Below are positions 25,511 through 33,208 of a DNA stretch of 64,000 nt, in pieces; within the stretch, counting starts at the first letter, position 1, and each line of letters starts with the position of its first letter. The DNA comes from Kordiimonas sp. SCSIO 12603 (GTDB lineage: Bacteria > Pseudomonadota > Alphaproteobacteria > Sphingomonadales > Kordiimonadaceae). Both the position numbers and the translations under genes were made by a program. The notes beneath the pieces are model-generated. The model made no database searches, was not told the DNA's origin, and saw only the letters and a list, made by a program, of their open reading frames with translations. The DNA is taken from positions 3,401,001 through 3,465,000 of the forward strand of contig NZ_CP073748.1 in assembly GCF_024398035.1 (NCBI RefSeq), in the 5' to 3' direction.

Positions 25511-28126
25511 TTAGAACTTGTATTTAAAGCCCAGAGAAACTGAACGTCCAAGATCATATGCCTCTGTAATACGGCGATCATCACCAAGAGATTGAGAGAA
25601 TTGGATACCATCATCAAGAAGGTTCGAAGCCTCAAAGCTGAATTCAAGAATGTTAGAACCCAGTTCAAACTCACGGCTGTAGACAAAATCAAGAGTTACA
25701 GGTGGCTGTTCAAATTCATCCGGAGCACCGAATGTACCAACAAGGCTAAGACGCTCACTTGTATAGTTGAATACAAGTGCGAGAGATTCGCCCTTATCGT
25801 GATTGTTCCAACCAACCTGCACGTTCGCAAGCCAGTTTGAAAGCCCCTGGAACGGACGTACCAAGTTTGTCACATTACCTTGGTTCGCAGCTGCTGTTGT
25901 CGTTTCACCATCAACATAAGAAGCGTTAGCTTTAAGGAAAAATTCCTTATTGAGGCCGAGCCAATCCCAACCAAACCACTCTTGAAGGAATAAGAACTTT
26001 TCAAGTTCAACCTCAATACCCGCGTTATCAGCGCTTTCACCATTGATGTAAGTGTAAGTAACACTTTCACCTGTAAGGAATACCGAAACCTCAATCGGGT
26101 TCGTGAAGTCTTTATAGAAAGCACCGATTGTCAGGCTGTCACCGGCACCAAAATACCACTCGAAACGTGCATCATAGTTTTTGATCTCGGTCGTAGAAAG
26201 GTTTGGATTACCAACAACAAGAATGCCGCGGTTATCATCAAGGAAAGGTGCGCTTGAAAGTTCACGCAAATCCGGACGAGTGATTGTTTCACTATAACCA
26301 AGACGAAGCTGCATGTTATCCACAAACTCATATGTGATGGTTGCAGAAGGAAGCAGACGCTCAAGGTCCTGATTAACATTCACAGGTGATAGAAGTACCC
26401 GGTCAACTGTATTCACTGTTTGCAGGCTATCTTCGTAGCGTGCACCAAGTGCGACACGAACACGGTCGGTTACCTGCGCATCAAAACCAAGATAACCCTG
26501 ATAGTTCTTAAGAGATGCTGTGTATGCATCAGATGCATCAAACTGCTCAACAAGCCTTACACCACCTGGGCGAATGTTTGCTGGACCGAAGATAATCTCT
26601 GGCACAAGGAAACGAAGATCAGAACCTGCTGATGACGGGATCTGGAAGTTATAGCGCACAAGACCGAAACTTCTGTCTTTTTCCAGATACGTAAAGCCTG
26701 CCTTCACATCAACGGCAACATTACCAATATTCATTGGCTGAACGAGATCAAAACCAAATTCCTTAGTTTCCTCATCAAGCGCGTTATATTCAGTTGTGTT
26801 ACCTGTTGTATTCGCTACAAGCTGGAAACGATCACTATCGTCTTCAAAGCGGTAAATCGTACTACGACGAAGTGGTACATCACGGTCCGAACGTGAATAG
26901 TTTACACGCCATGTTAGCTGCGTATCCAGGAATACATCACTATCATCAAAAAGGATAAAGTTGTGGTCACCGGTAATCTGGTTCGTCCAAACCTGACTTT
27001 CGATCCAGTCGATTGTTGAAGATGTACGAAGCTCATCAGGCTCAGCAGTAAACTGACCAGTTTCGATAAGTGAGCGCTTGCGAGACTGGCGAAGTACCGT
27101 ACCTGTGTAGTTCAGTGAGTGGTTCGCGTTGATTTCATATCCAAGCGATAGAATACCATTCAAGCTAACATTGATATTTGTCTGACGAAGGCCACACTCT
27201 GTATCAGCATCCTGAAACTCTGTCTGATCACAAACCTCAGAGCCATAGCTGAAACGAGTTTCAAGCCCCTGGTTGTTGACTGTGAAGTTACGGCGAACAC
27301 CTTCACGGTGCACTGTTTCCACATCATAGTTCACCGCAGTGAAGAAACCGAATGCACTTTCAGAACCAACTTCATAGCGGTTACCAAGCGCAAAGTTCAG
27401 CCCTGCACCAGGGAGGCCATTTTCACTATCAATCGACCAGATGTTTGGAATAGCACGACCAGCAGCCGCTAGCTCTTCTTCTGACAGGCTTGCAAGAGTG
27501 ATGTCCTGAAGAAGTTCATCTGGAATATTGCGCTGAGAACCACCAAAGCCGAGAATTTCAATACCCGGACCATCGTAGCTAAGCACATCTTTACCAGTAG
27601 ATTCTGAGTTATACTTACCTGAAATACCAACTTCGAGGATGAACTCATCCGGAATTGTTTTCGTACGGATATCAACCACACCGCCTGCGAATTCCAGTGG
27701 GTATTCAGGAGAGTATGTTTTTTGGACCAGAACAGATTCCACAATACTTGTTGGGAAAATATCCAGCGGCACAACTTTTCTAAGTGGTTCAAGGCTTGGA
27801 ATAGATGAACCATTCAAAAGCGACGCCGAGTAGCGATCACCAAGGCCACGAACATATACATATTTACCGCCAACCAGCGAAAGACCTGGCAAACGCTGCA
27901 AAGCAATAGCAATATCGCCATCACCTGCTTGCGAAAAAGCCTCCGCATCAAGCACATTAGCGATTTCAGAAGTCGCGCGCTTTTCATCAGGTACATACTG
28001 CCCCAGAACTGTAATTTCCTCTACATCCTGAGCAAGATCAATTTCCTGAGCGAAAGCCTCGGCAGGTACAAGAAGTACTGTCGAGGCGAGTAGAGCGCTT
28101 TTTAATTTAGAGTGGGTGAAATTCAT
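25511..28126 (-). CDS. TonB-dependent outer-membrane receptor
   Basis: About 871 residues from the ATG at 28126; the frame extends to 28171 but that codon lies inside a hairpin. The signal peptide ends EAFA-QEIDLAQD. A TonB-box-like EEITVLGQ (about 35) leads into the plug domain (IALQRLPGLSLVGGKYVYVRG and a VDIRTKTIPDEF segment). The beta-barrel follows, to the terminal Phe (LGFKYKF). It sits between a duplicated lipoprotein gene and gspC, all on the minus strand. Ligand unknown. Its plug region (SLLNGSSIPSLEPLRKVVPLDIFP) resembles receptors I associate with lipoproteins like the upstream one; this pairing is recalled, not tested. Confidence 0.9.
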   Translation of the reverse strand: MNFTHSKLKSALLASTVLLVPAEAFAQEIDLAQDVEEITVLGQYVPDEKRATSEIANVLDAEAFSQAGDGDIAIALQRLPGLSLVGGKYVYVRGLGDRYSASLLNGSSIPSLEPLRKVVPLDIFPTSIVESVLVQKTYSPEYPLEFAGGVVDIRTKTIPDEFILEVGISGKYNSESTGKDVLSYDGPGIEILGFGGSQRNIPDELLQDITLASLSEEELAAAGRAIPNIWSIDSENGLPGAGLNFALGNRYEVGSESAFGFFTAVNYDVETVHREGVRRNFTVNNQGLETRFSYGSEVCDQTEFQDADTECGLRQTNINVSLNGILSLGYEINANHSLNYTGTVLRQSRKRSLIETGQFTAEPDELRTSSTIDWIESQVWTNQITGDHNFILFDDSDVFLDTQLTWRVNYSRSDRDVPLRRSTIYRFEDDSDRFQLVANTTGNTTEYNALDEETKEFGFDLVQPMNIGNVAVDVKAGFTYLEKDRSFGLVRYNFQIPSSAGSDLRFLVPEIIFGPANIRPGGVRLVEQFDASDAYTASLKNYQGYLGFDAQVTDRVRVALGARYEDSLQTVNTVDRVLLSPVNVNQDLERLLPSATITYEFVDNMQLRLGYSETITRPDLRELSSAPFLDDNRGILVVGNPNLSTTEIKNYDARFEWYFGAGDSLTIGAFYKDFTNPIEVSVFLTGESVTYTYINGESADNAGIEVELEKFLFLQEWFGWDWLGLNKEFFLKANASYVDGETTTAAANQGNVTNLVRPFQGLSNWLANVQVGWNNHDKGESLALVFNYTSERLSLVGTFGAPDEFEQPPVTLDFVYSREFELGSNILEFSFEASNLLDDGIQFSQSLGDDRRITEAYDLGRSVSLGFKYKF

Positions 28127-28160
28127 TTTAGCCACCGTCAGGTTTCCATTATGTGCGCAA

Positions 28161-28191
28161 AACCGCAGCAAGGGAGCTCCTTGCTGCGGTT
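28161..28191 (-). terminator. strong intercistronic hairpin between lipoprotein and TonB receptor genes
   Basis: A perfect 13-bp stem AACCGCAGCAAGG / CCTTGCTGCGGTT with a 5-base loop and a short T4 tail on the minus strand. It follows the lipoprotein stop by 13 bases and precedes the receptor ATG by about 35. Partial termination or 3'-end protection would give more lipoprotein than receptor mRNA. Confidence 0.65.
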
Positions 28192-28204
28192 ATTGTCTAA
28201 AGGC

Positions 28205-31114
28205 TTATTCGTTGATCCAAACTGTCCAACCAGCGGCCCAGTTATTTGCAGCATTCTGTACAGCACCGATATGGCTTACTGCATCGAAGAAGTTGTTAAC
28301 TGTCGCAACATTTGTTGCAGTTGCACCGTTCTCTGTTGCGCCGTTGATGTATGTTTTGAAAGCATCACCACCAGCCGCGATTACGAGAGTATCTGCAGCA
28401 ACAATGTTGTTTGACTGGTTAATATACCAAGCTTCAAGATCGAACGCGTTGTCGCTATCCGTGTTGAATACTTCCGAACAGGTCGTGCTTAGCAGAGAAG
28501 AAACCATAGTCAGGTTACCAGTCAGATTAGTTGCACTTGAACCAGCATTTGTGAATGTTGCAGCATCATCGATATCAAGACATGCATCACCAAAATCAGC
28601 CACTACAGTGTTGTAAAGGTTTGCACCTGTACCTTCGCGGAGAAGGATACCGATATCACTTTCACCACCAGCTTCACCAGCACCGATAATTGTTGAGTTA
28701 GCAATCATTGGCTGTGCACGTGGTAGGAAGTCGTTGTTGTTACCAAGGTTATCAGCTTCGAAACCTTGATCAGTAGCAGCCTGGTTAGGGTTCTGAATGA
28801 TCACAACATGCTGAACCTTACCGCGCCAGCCCTGTGTCCAATCAAGACTATCATCGTCTGAACCAGTGATTACAAGGTGTTTTGCGTTCACTGTACCGCC
28901 GAAGAATTCGATACCGTCATCCGCACCATTGTGTGTTTGAACATAATCAACAGTTGTTCCTGAACCTACGCCCTGGAATGCGATGCTGTTGAACTCATCA
29001 TCACCTGTGATTGGGTTACCTGCGTAAACTACACGTGTGTAGAACATCTGACCTGAGCTATCGTTATCATCTGTACCACCGTACAAACCACTATCACCCT
29101 CGCCTTCAGCCTCACAAGGAAGACCAACACCGTTACATGTGTTGATTGTCGCACGGCCGTTAATCACGATGCCGCTCCATAGAGACGTATCAGTATCAAG
29201 GTTACGTGTATCAGGGTCTAGCGCTGTAAATGTAACAGGCGCATCAACTGTACCGTTTGAATTTAGCTGTGAACCGCGGGAGATAATCAATACTGAAGTC
29301 AGGTTCTGACCCATGATTGTTACACCAGGCTCAATTGTCAGTGTCGCAGCGTCACCGTCAGCGGCAGGGCTTGCTGGATCTGGGCCCATATCAACACCAA
29401 ACTGTACACGACCGCCAAGAATGTAATCCAGACCAGATACAAGGCGCATATCTTCTGTGTATGTGCCTTCTGGAATTGTACAGGTATTATCACCGTTATC
29501 TGTCGTGCCAGTAGGACACTCAGGAGCTGGGTTCAAACCGTAAGTCCAGTTCAATGTCCAGTTATCAGCAGCATCTGTTGAACGAACTGCGCCAGCGAAG
29601 TTTGCTGTATCAAAGAATGCATCTGTTGCCGCAACATTTGTCGCTGTTACAGCATTTTCAGCAGAACCATTCACAAACAAGTTGGAAAGTGTTGTTGCAC
29701 CAACTTCGTTGTTTGATTGATTTGTAAAGTAAGCTTCAAGATCAAATGCGTTATCACTATCAGTATTGAACACTTCATTACAGTTTGTGCTTAGAAGCGT
29801 TGACTGAATTGTAAGCGTGCCGGTCAGGTTAGTCGCGCTTGAACCAGCAGCTGCAAATGTTGCTGAATCGTCAATATCCATACAAGCGTCGCCAAAATCG
29901 GAAACAACAGTGTTAAAGATATTCGCACCAGTACCTTCACGAAGAAGCATACCGATATCGCTTTCACCACCGCGGCTAGCTGAACCAACAATTGTCATGT
30001 TGGAAAGCTGTGGCTGCGCACGTGGTGTGAAATCATTGTTGTTACCAAGGTTATCAGCTTCAATACCTTGGTCAGAAGCTGCCTGAGCTGGATTCTGAAT
30101 GATAACAACGTGCTGTGCTTTACCACGCCAGCCTTGTGTCCAGTCAAGGCTATCATCATCAGAGCCAGTTAGAACAAGATATTTAACCTGCGCTGTACCA
30201 CCGAAGAACTCGATACCATCATCCGCACCGTTATGAATGTGGATAAATTCTAGCTCTGTACCGGAACCAACACCCTGAAGTGCCAAGCTGTTAAGCTCGT
30301 CATCACCAGTGATTGGGTTACCTGCATATTTAATCTGTGCATAGCGAATTCTACCGCTGCTGTCTGTATCGTCTGAACCACCGTAAAGACCACTATCGCC
30401 TTCGCCTTCAGCTTCACAAGGAAGACCAACACCATTACATGTGTTGATTGTTGCCTGGCCATTCAGGATCAAGCCACCCCACTCTGAAGTGAATGGCTCA
30501 TCAAGCAGTGCGCCGCTGAAAGCTGCAGGAGCATTCAAACCAAGCTCAGAAGCCAAACCGAGATCAAGGCCAGATGTGAAAACAATTGGGCTATTCGCTG
30601 TACCGTTCGCCTGAATTTCGGAACCGCGAGAAATGATCAGCACATCCGTGTTCGTCGGACCATATAGTGTTGTACCAGCTTCAATCGTTAGCGTTGCTGG
30701 ATCACCAGCTGCTGCAGAACCATCTGCGCCAACATCAACACCGATCGCTACTCGTCCAGAAATCTGATAGATGTTGTCTGAAGACAGAGTTACGTCCTGT
30801 GTAATTGTACCTGAAAGACGACAATGTGTTGCATCACCAACCGAAACAGATTCTGTACCAGTAGGACAGTTACCTGCTGATGAAACCTCACGGCCAGCAC
30901 GATCAGTCACAGAACTACCTGTGTTACCGCCGCCGTTGCCACCATTACCGCCGTCGCCGCCATTTCCACCGTTACCGCCGTTACCGCCAGTACCTGGATT
31001 TGGTGCAACCGTGCCCGGAGACTGAAGCTCCGTGCTATCGTCGCCACATGCAACAAGAGCTACTGATGCAACAGCTGCCAGCAGCGTATTCCTAATGATC
31101 TTATGGTTCTTCAT
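28205..31114 (-). CDS. surface-type lipoprotein made of two near-identical beta-helix-like halves
   Basis: A 969-residue protein with a lipoprotein signal (LLAAVASVALVAC, lipobox LVAC, Cys23) followed by GDD, and a Gly/Asn linker of GGN repeats (about 41-63). Two tandem units follow (about 83-520 and 533-960). Each opens with CPTGT and then has the same motif order: LTIEAGTTLYG-type strand, VLIISRGS, ATINTCNGVGLPCEAEGE, YAGNPITGDDE, HNGADDGIEFFGGT, GSDDDSLDWTQGWRGK, ADNLGNNNDF, LLREGTGAN, FNTDSDNAFDLEA. These Asn/Asp/Gly-rich short strands suggest a right-handed parallel beta-helix with calcium-binding turns. I know relatives as unnamed lipoproteins next to TonB receptors. Function unknown; I suspect a cell-surface binding protein. 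Confidence 0.8.
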   Translation of the reverse strand: MKNHKIIRNTLLAAVASVALVACGDDSTELQSPGTVAPNPGTGGNGGNGGNGGDGGNGGNGGGNTGSSVTDRAGREVSSAGNCPTGTESVSVGDATHCRLSGTITQDVTLSSDNIYQISGRVAIGVDVGADGSAAAGDPATLTIEAGTTLYGPTNTDVLIISRGSEIQANGTANSPIVFTSGLDLGLASELGLNAPAAFSGALLDEPFTSEWGGLILNGQATINTCNGVGLPCEAEGEGDSGLYGGSDDTDSSGRIRYAQIKYAGNPITGDDELNSLALQGVGSGTELEFIHIHNGADDGIEFFGGTAQVKYLVLTGSDDDSLDWTQGWRGKAQHVVIIQNPAQAASDQGIEADNLGNNNDFTPRAQPQLSNMTIVGSASRGGESDIGMLLREGTGANIFNTVVSDFGDACMDIDDSATFAAAGSSATNLTGTLTIQSTLLSTNCNEVFNTDSDNAFDLEAYFTNQSNNEVGATTLSNLFVNGSAENAVTATNVAATDAFFDTANFAGAVRSTDAADNWTLNWTYGLNPAPECPTGTTDNGDNTCTIPEGTYTEDMRLVSGLDYILGGRVQFGVDMGPDPASPAADGDAATLTIEPGVTIMGQNLTSVLIISRGSQLNSNGTVDAPVTFTALDPDTRNLDTDTSLWSGIVINGRATINTCNGVGLPCEAEGEGDSGLYGGTDDNDSSGQMFYTRVVYAGNPITGDDEFNSIAFQGVGSGTTVDYVQTHNGADDGIEFFGGTVNAKHLVITGSDDDSLDWTQGWRGKVQHVVIIQNPNQAATDQGFEADNLGNNNDFLPRAQPMIANSTIIGAGEAGGESDIGILLREGTGANLYNTVVADFGDACLDIDDAATFTNAGSSATNLTGNLTMVSSLLSTTCSEVFNTDSDNAFDLEAWYINQSNNIVAADTLVIAAGGDAFKTYINGATENGATATNVATVNNFFDAVSHIGAVQNAANNWAAGWTVWINE
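28235..29518 (-). repeat. second copy of internal 1.3-kb duplication
   Basis: C-terminal repeat unit of the lipoprotein gene. DNA identity to the first copy is visible by eye over long stretches; for example the segment near 29076 matches that near 30378. The offset is about 1302 bases in the centre and 1350 at the CPTGT start, so short indels separate the copies. Confidence 0.8.
29555..30868 (-). repeat. first copy of internal 1.3-kb duplication
   Basis: N-terminal repeat unit of the lipoprotein gene, beginning at Cys83 just after the GGN linker. It shares with the second copy identical runs such as GSDDDSLDWTQGWRGK and CNGVGLPCEAEGEGDSGLYG. Confidence 0.8.
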
Positions 31115-31250
31115 CGTTTTCCCCGTACGAAGCTCATCGGCTCGGTATTTTTAAAGAAACAAGCGAAATTACCGACACAACACGTACCGGTTCCCGAGGA
31201 AGGACCTAGATTAGAAATGTTTCAGTTTGGTTTCAGTGAATTTTCTATAG

Positions 31251-31267
31251 TGTTACAATCTGTAACA
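31251..31267. promoter_or_regulatory. TGTTACA-N3-TGTAACA dyad before the lipoprotein gene
   Basis: A perfect inverted repeat TGTTACA (31251-31257) / TGTAACA (31261-31267), 137-153 bases upstream of the lipoprotein ATG. The same arms, with a 6-base spacer, occur before the TPR-like gene. It may be an operator shared by this block. The protein that binds is unknown. Confidence 0.35.
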
Positions 31268-31334
31268 ATTATTTAAGTAATTGATTTATATGTATATTTT
31301 ATCAAGGTTTATATCAAGGAATGCAATTTCTAAA

Positions 31335-31874
31335 TTAAAATATCAACCACACGATCCAGATTCCCCCACAGATGAAGGGGCCAAATGGTATTCGACTCTG
31401 TAATGTTACATCCGCCTTAAGCATAATTTGAGTACCGGCATAGAAAAGCGCAACCACGGATGCAATCAGCAGAACAAATGGAAGATTATACCAGCCCAGC
31501 CACATGCCTGCGGCAGCCAATAGCTTTGCATCCCCCATACCGATACCGCTCTTTCCTCTTATCGCTTCGTAGGCAACATTAAGAAGCACGGGAAACATTA
31601 AACCGACCAACGCTCCAATTAAGCGGGGCTCGATCAACCACGGCTCAAGAAACCAGGTAAACAACAAGCCTGACAGAAAAAGCGTACCATTCAACAAATT
31701 CGGCAACCGCATTGTATGTAGATCAAATATTGTCAGCACATAAAGATGCAAGAACAGTGCAAGCCCGACAAGGGGTGGTTTTGCTACAAATAAGAGTGCC
31801 AATCCGGGCAGCAGCAATAAATAGCTAGAGATATATTTATAAGGAAATGTCACGCCAGCCCCATTCGCTCTCAT
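31335..31874 (-). CDS. prepilin peptidase (A24 family), short form
   Basis: About 179 residues from the ATG at 31874. The open frame runs to 31925 but its first part is the terminator of the upstream gene, so the longer start is unlikely. No strong ribosome site is seen. It is a polytopic aspartic protease with both catalytic motifs: FDLHTMRLPN (first Asp, about residue 50) and GMGDAKLLAA (second Asp, about 113). The N-terminal methyltransferase domain with its cysteine pairs, present in standard GspO/PilD (about 280 residues), is absent, as in TadV/CpaA-type enzymes. It is the only prepilin peptidase in the window and so the likely processor of pseudopilins G-K. Confidence 0.85.
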   Translation of the reverse strand: MRANGAGVTFPYKYISSYLLLLPGLALLFVAKPPLVGLALFLHLYVLTIFDLHTMRLPNLLNGTLFLSGLLFTWFLEPWLIEPRLIGALVGLMFPVLLNVAYEAIRGKSGIGMGDAKLLAAAGMWLGWYNLPFVLLIASVVALFYAGTQIMLKADVTLQSRIPFGPFICGGIWIVWLIF

Positions 31875-31887
31875 GTCAGCACGCAAT

Positions 31888-31914
31888 AAAAAAGGCGCGC
31901 AACCAATGCGCACC
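31888..31914 (-). terminator. intrinsic terminator of the TPR-like gene
   Basis: Stem GGTGCGC / GCGCGCC (one G-U) with a 7-base loop and T6 on the minus strand, 43-70 bases after the stop at 31958. It overlaps the apparent 5' extension of the prepilin peptidase frame, which is why the later peptidase start is preferred. Confidence 0.75.
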
Positions 31915-31957
31915 TTCTTTAGCAAACTTCCTTGAAATGAGGAAACTGGTTTTAATA

Positions 31958-32335
31958 CTAGCCTTGCTCACCTAGACGACGAAGTGCTCTTTTTGCAATT
32001 GTTTTCACACGGTTTGTTTTACCGCTACGAAGAAGCGCATAAGGATTTTCCTTTCCGTTAAGGATTTCCTTGTACATTGCTACTGCTTCCGTCTGACGGC
32101 CTGTTGTGCTGTATACGAAAGCCAGGTTAAGTTTTGCGAAGACATCGTCTTCTTTAGCAAAACTTTTACCAAGAAGAGCTGTTTCAGCGCTAGACCAGTC
32201 CTGCGCTTTCAGTTCTTTGGCGGCATAATCATTTGTGTCTGCTTTATTATCTTGTACGAATCCTGCGTCAGAAGCCATTGCAGTAGCTGACAGAATTGTA
32301 ACACTTAGGATGGTACCGATCGTTTTCATTTTCAT
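31958..32335 (-). CDS. small exported TPR-like protein
   Basis: About 125 residues from the ATG at 32335, which has AGGGAA upstream; the frame extends further but without a ribosome site. The signal peptide is MKMKTIGTILSVTILSATAMA. The mature part has one clear TPR-like helix pair, AKLNLAFVYSTTGRQTEAVAMYKEIL, after KELKAQDWSSAETALL, which may be a second degenerate repeat. The C-terminal tail is basic (RVKTIAKRALRRLGEQG). Probably periplasmic. It lies just upstream of the prepilin peptidase, so a helper role for secretion is possible but unproven. Confidence 0.75.
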   Translation of the reverse strand: MKMKTIGTILSVTILSATAMASDAGFVQDNKADTNDYAAKELKAQDWSSAETALLGKSFAKEDDVFAKLNLAFVYSTTGRQTEAVAMYKEILNGKENPYALLRSGKTNRVKTIAKRALRRLGEQG

Positions 32336-32374
32336 TATATTCCCTTTCGGCAATCTTACTATTATCAACACTTT

Positions 32375-32394
32375 TGTTACAGTTATATGTAACA
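32375..32394. promoter_or_regulatory. TGTTACA-N6-TGTAACA dyad before the TPR-like gene
   Basis: Inverted repeat arms identical to those at 31251-31267, but with a 6-base spacer. It is 40-59 bases upstream of the ATG at 32335. A further single arm TGTTACA is at 32464-32470. The different spacer weakens the case for one binding protein. Confidence 0.3.
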
Positions 32395-32629
32395 GAAAAG
32401 ATTTATATGTACCATGCAATATTTAAGGGATTGAAAGGAAAGGATAAATTTTTTTTCAGTTTTTGTTACAAATCGAAGCTAGTGAAATCAATAACTTAAT
32501 CAAAATTGAACTGATTCGGATATTCCCATGTGAATTTTTTATGACAGTAGCAAAAAAAAGCTGAAATGCATAATTTTTCGGTCTAGCTAGTGCTCAGAGC
32601 ATTAAATTACTTATTTTGTAGACCGTAAT

Positions 32630-33208
32630 ATGACACTTGATTTTACAGTTAGAATTAAACGCATTGCGATAAGCATGTTGGCTATTTCTGCAGTATCAGT
32701 TTCTGCCTTCGCAGCACCTGCAAGTGGTGCTTTGTTTGCAGCTGCACCGAAAAGTGTTAAACGCCCTGCTGAAACTGTTTCACCATATTCCTTCGGTCTT
32801 GAACGGTCACAACAAGAAACAGCAATTCGCTTTATCGAATATGCCGGCATTGATAAAAATCTCTCACTCCTGCTTCTAAATGACGTGAAAACATCTGCAC
32901 AAGTGACTGACGCTATCGATCGTATCGGATTTGAAGCTGTAAAAGCCAAAGTCGTTACAGCTATCAAGCGCGCTCAGCTTTCCAACAAAGCTGAATGGAC
33001 AGAAATGCTTGCAACTGTGTACCTTAATTATTTTGAAGGCACAGAACTTAGCAGTATCCTAACAGACCGTGAAAGCTCACCCTTCTTTGCAAAGATGGTT
33101 GAACTACAAACAGCAATTTCTCATGATGTGGATACGCAAGGTAAATCAATTTACAAGCGTGCGCGCCAACAGGTTCTGGATCTGCTCACTAAAGAATTCG
33201 CAGCTTAA
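32630..33208 (+). CDS. exported protein of unknown function
   Basis: A 192-residue protein with a signal peptide (RIKRIAISMLAISAVSVSAFA, cleavage before APAS, about residue 29). The mature part is mostly helical: SFGLERSQQETAIRFIEYAGIDKNLSLLLLNDV and the C-terminal FFAKMVELQTAISHDVDTQGKSIYKRARQ (described by position). The layout recalls small periplasmic DUF2059-like proteins, but I cannot claim that match. It has its own promoter region, divergent from the TPR-like gene (294 bases between them), and converges with the ABC importer, ending with a 4-base overlap of their stops. Periplasmic location is supported; the role is not known. Confidence 0.7.
   Translation: MTLDFTVRIKRIAISMLAISAVSVSAFAAPASGALFAAAPKSVKRPAETVSPYSFGLERSQQETAIRFIEYAGIDKNLSLLLLNDVKTSAQVTDAIDRIGFEAVKAKVVTAIKRAQLSNKAEWTEMLATVYLNYFEGTELSSILTDRESSPFFAKMVELQTAISHDVDTQGKSIYKRARQQVLDLLTKEFAA

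Noticed and set aside
28112-28616. Overlapping plus-strand frames at the end of the lipoprotein gene
   Set aside because: Antisense to the duplicated lipoprotein; similar antisense frames recur in the other copy (for example 29817-30086), as expected from repeat structure.
30925-31010. Short tandem repeats that could look like a CRISPR or minisatellite
   Set aside because: They encode the GGN linker of the lipoprotein; units are 9 bases with no spacers.
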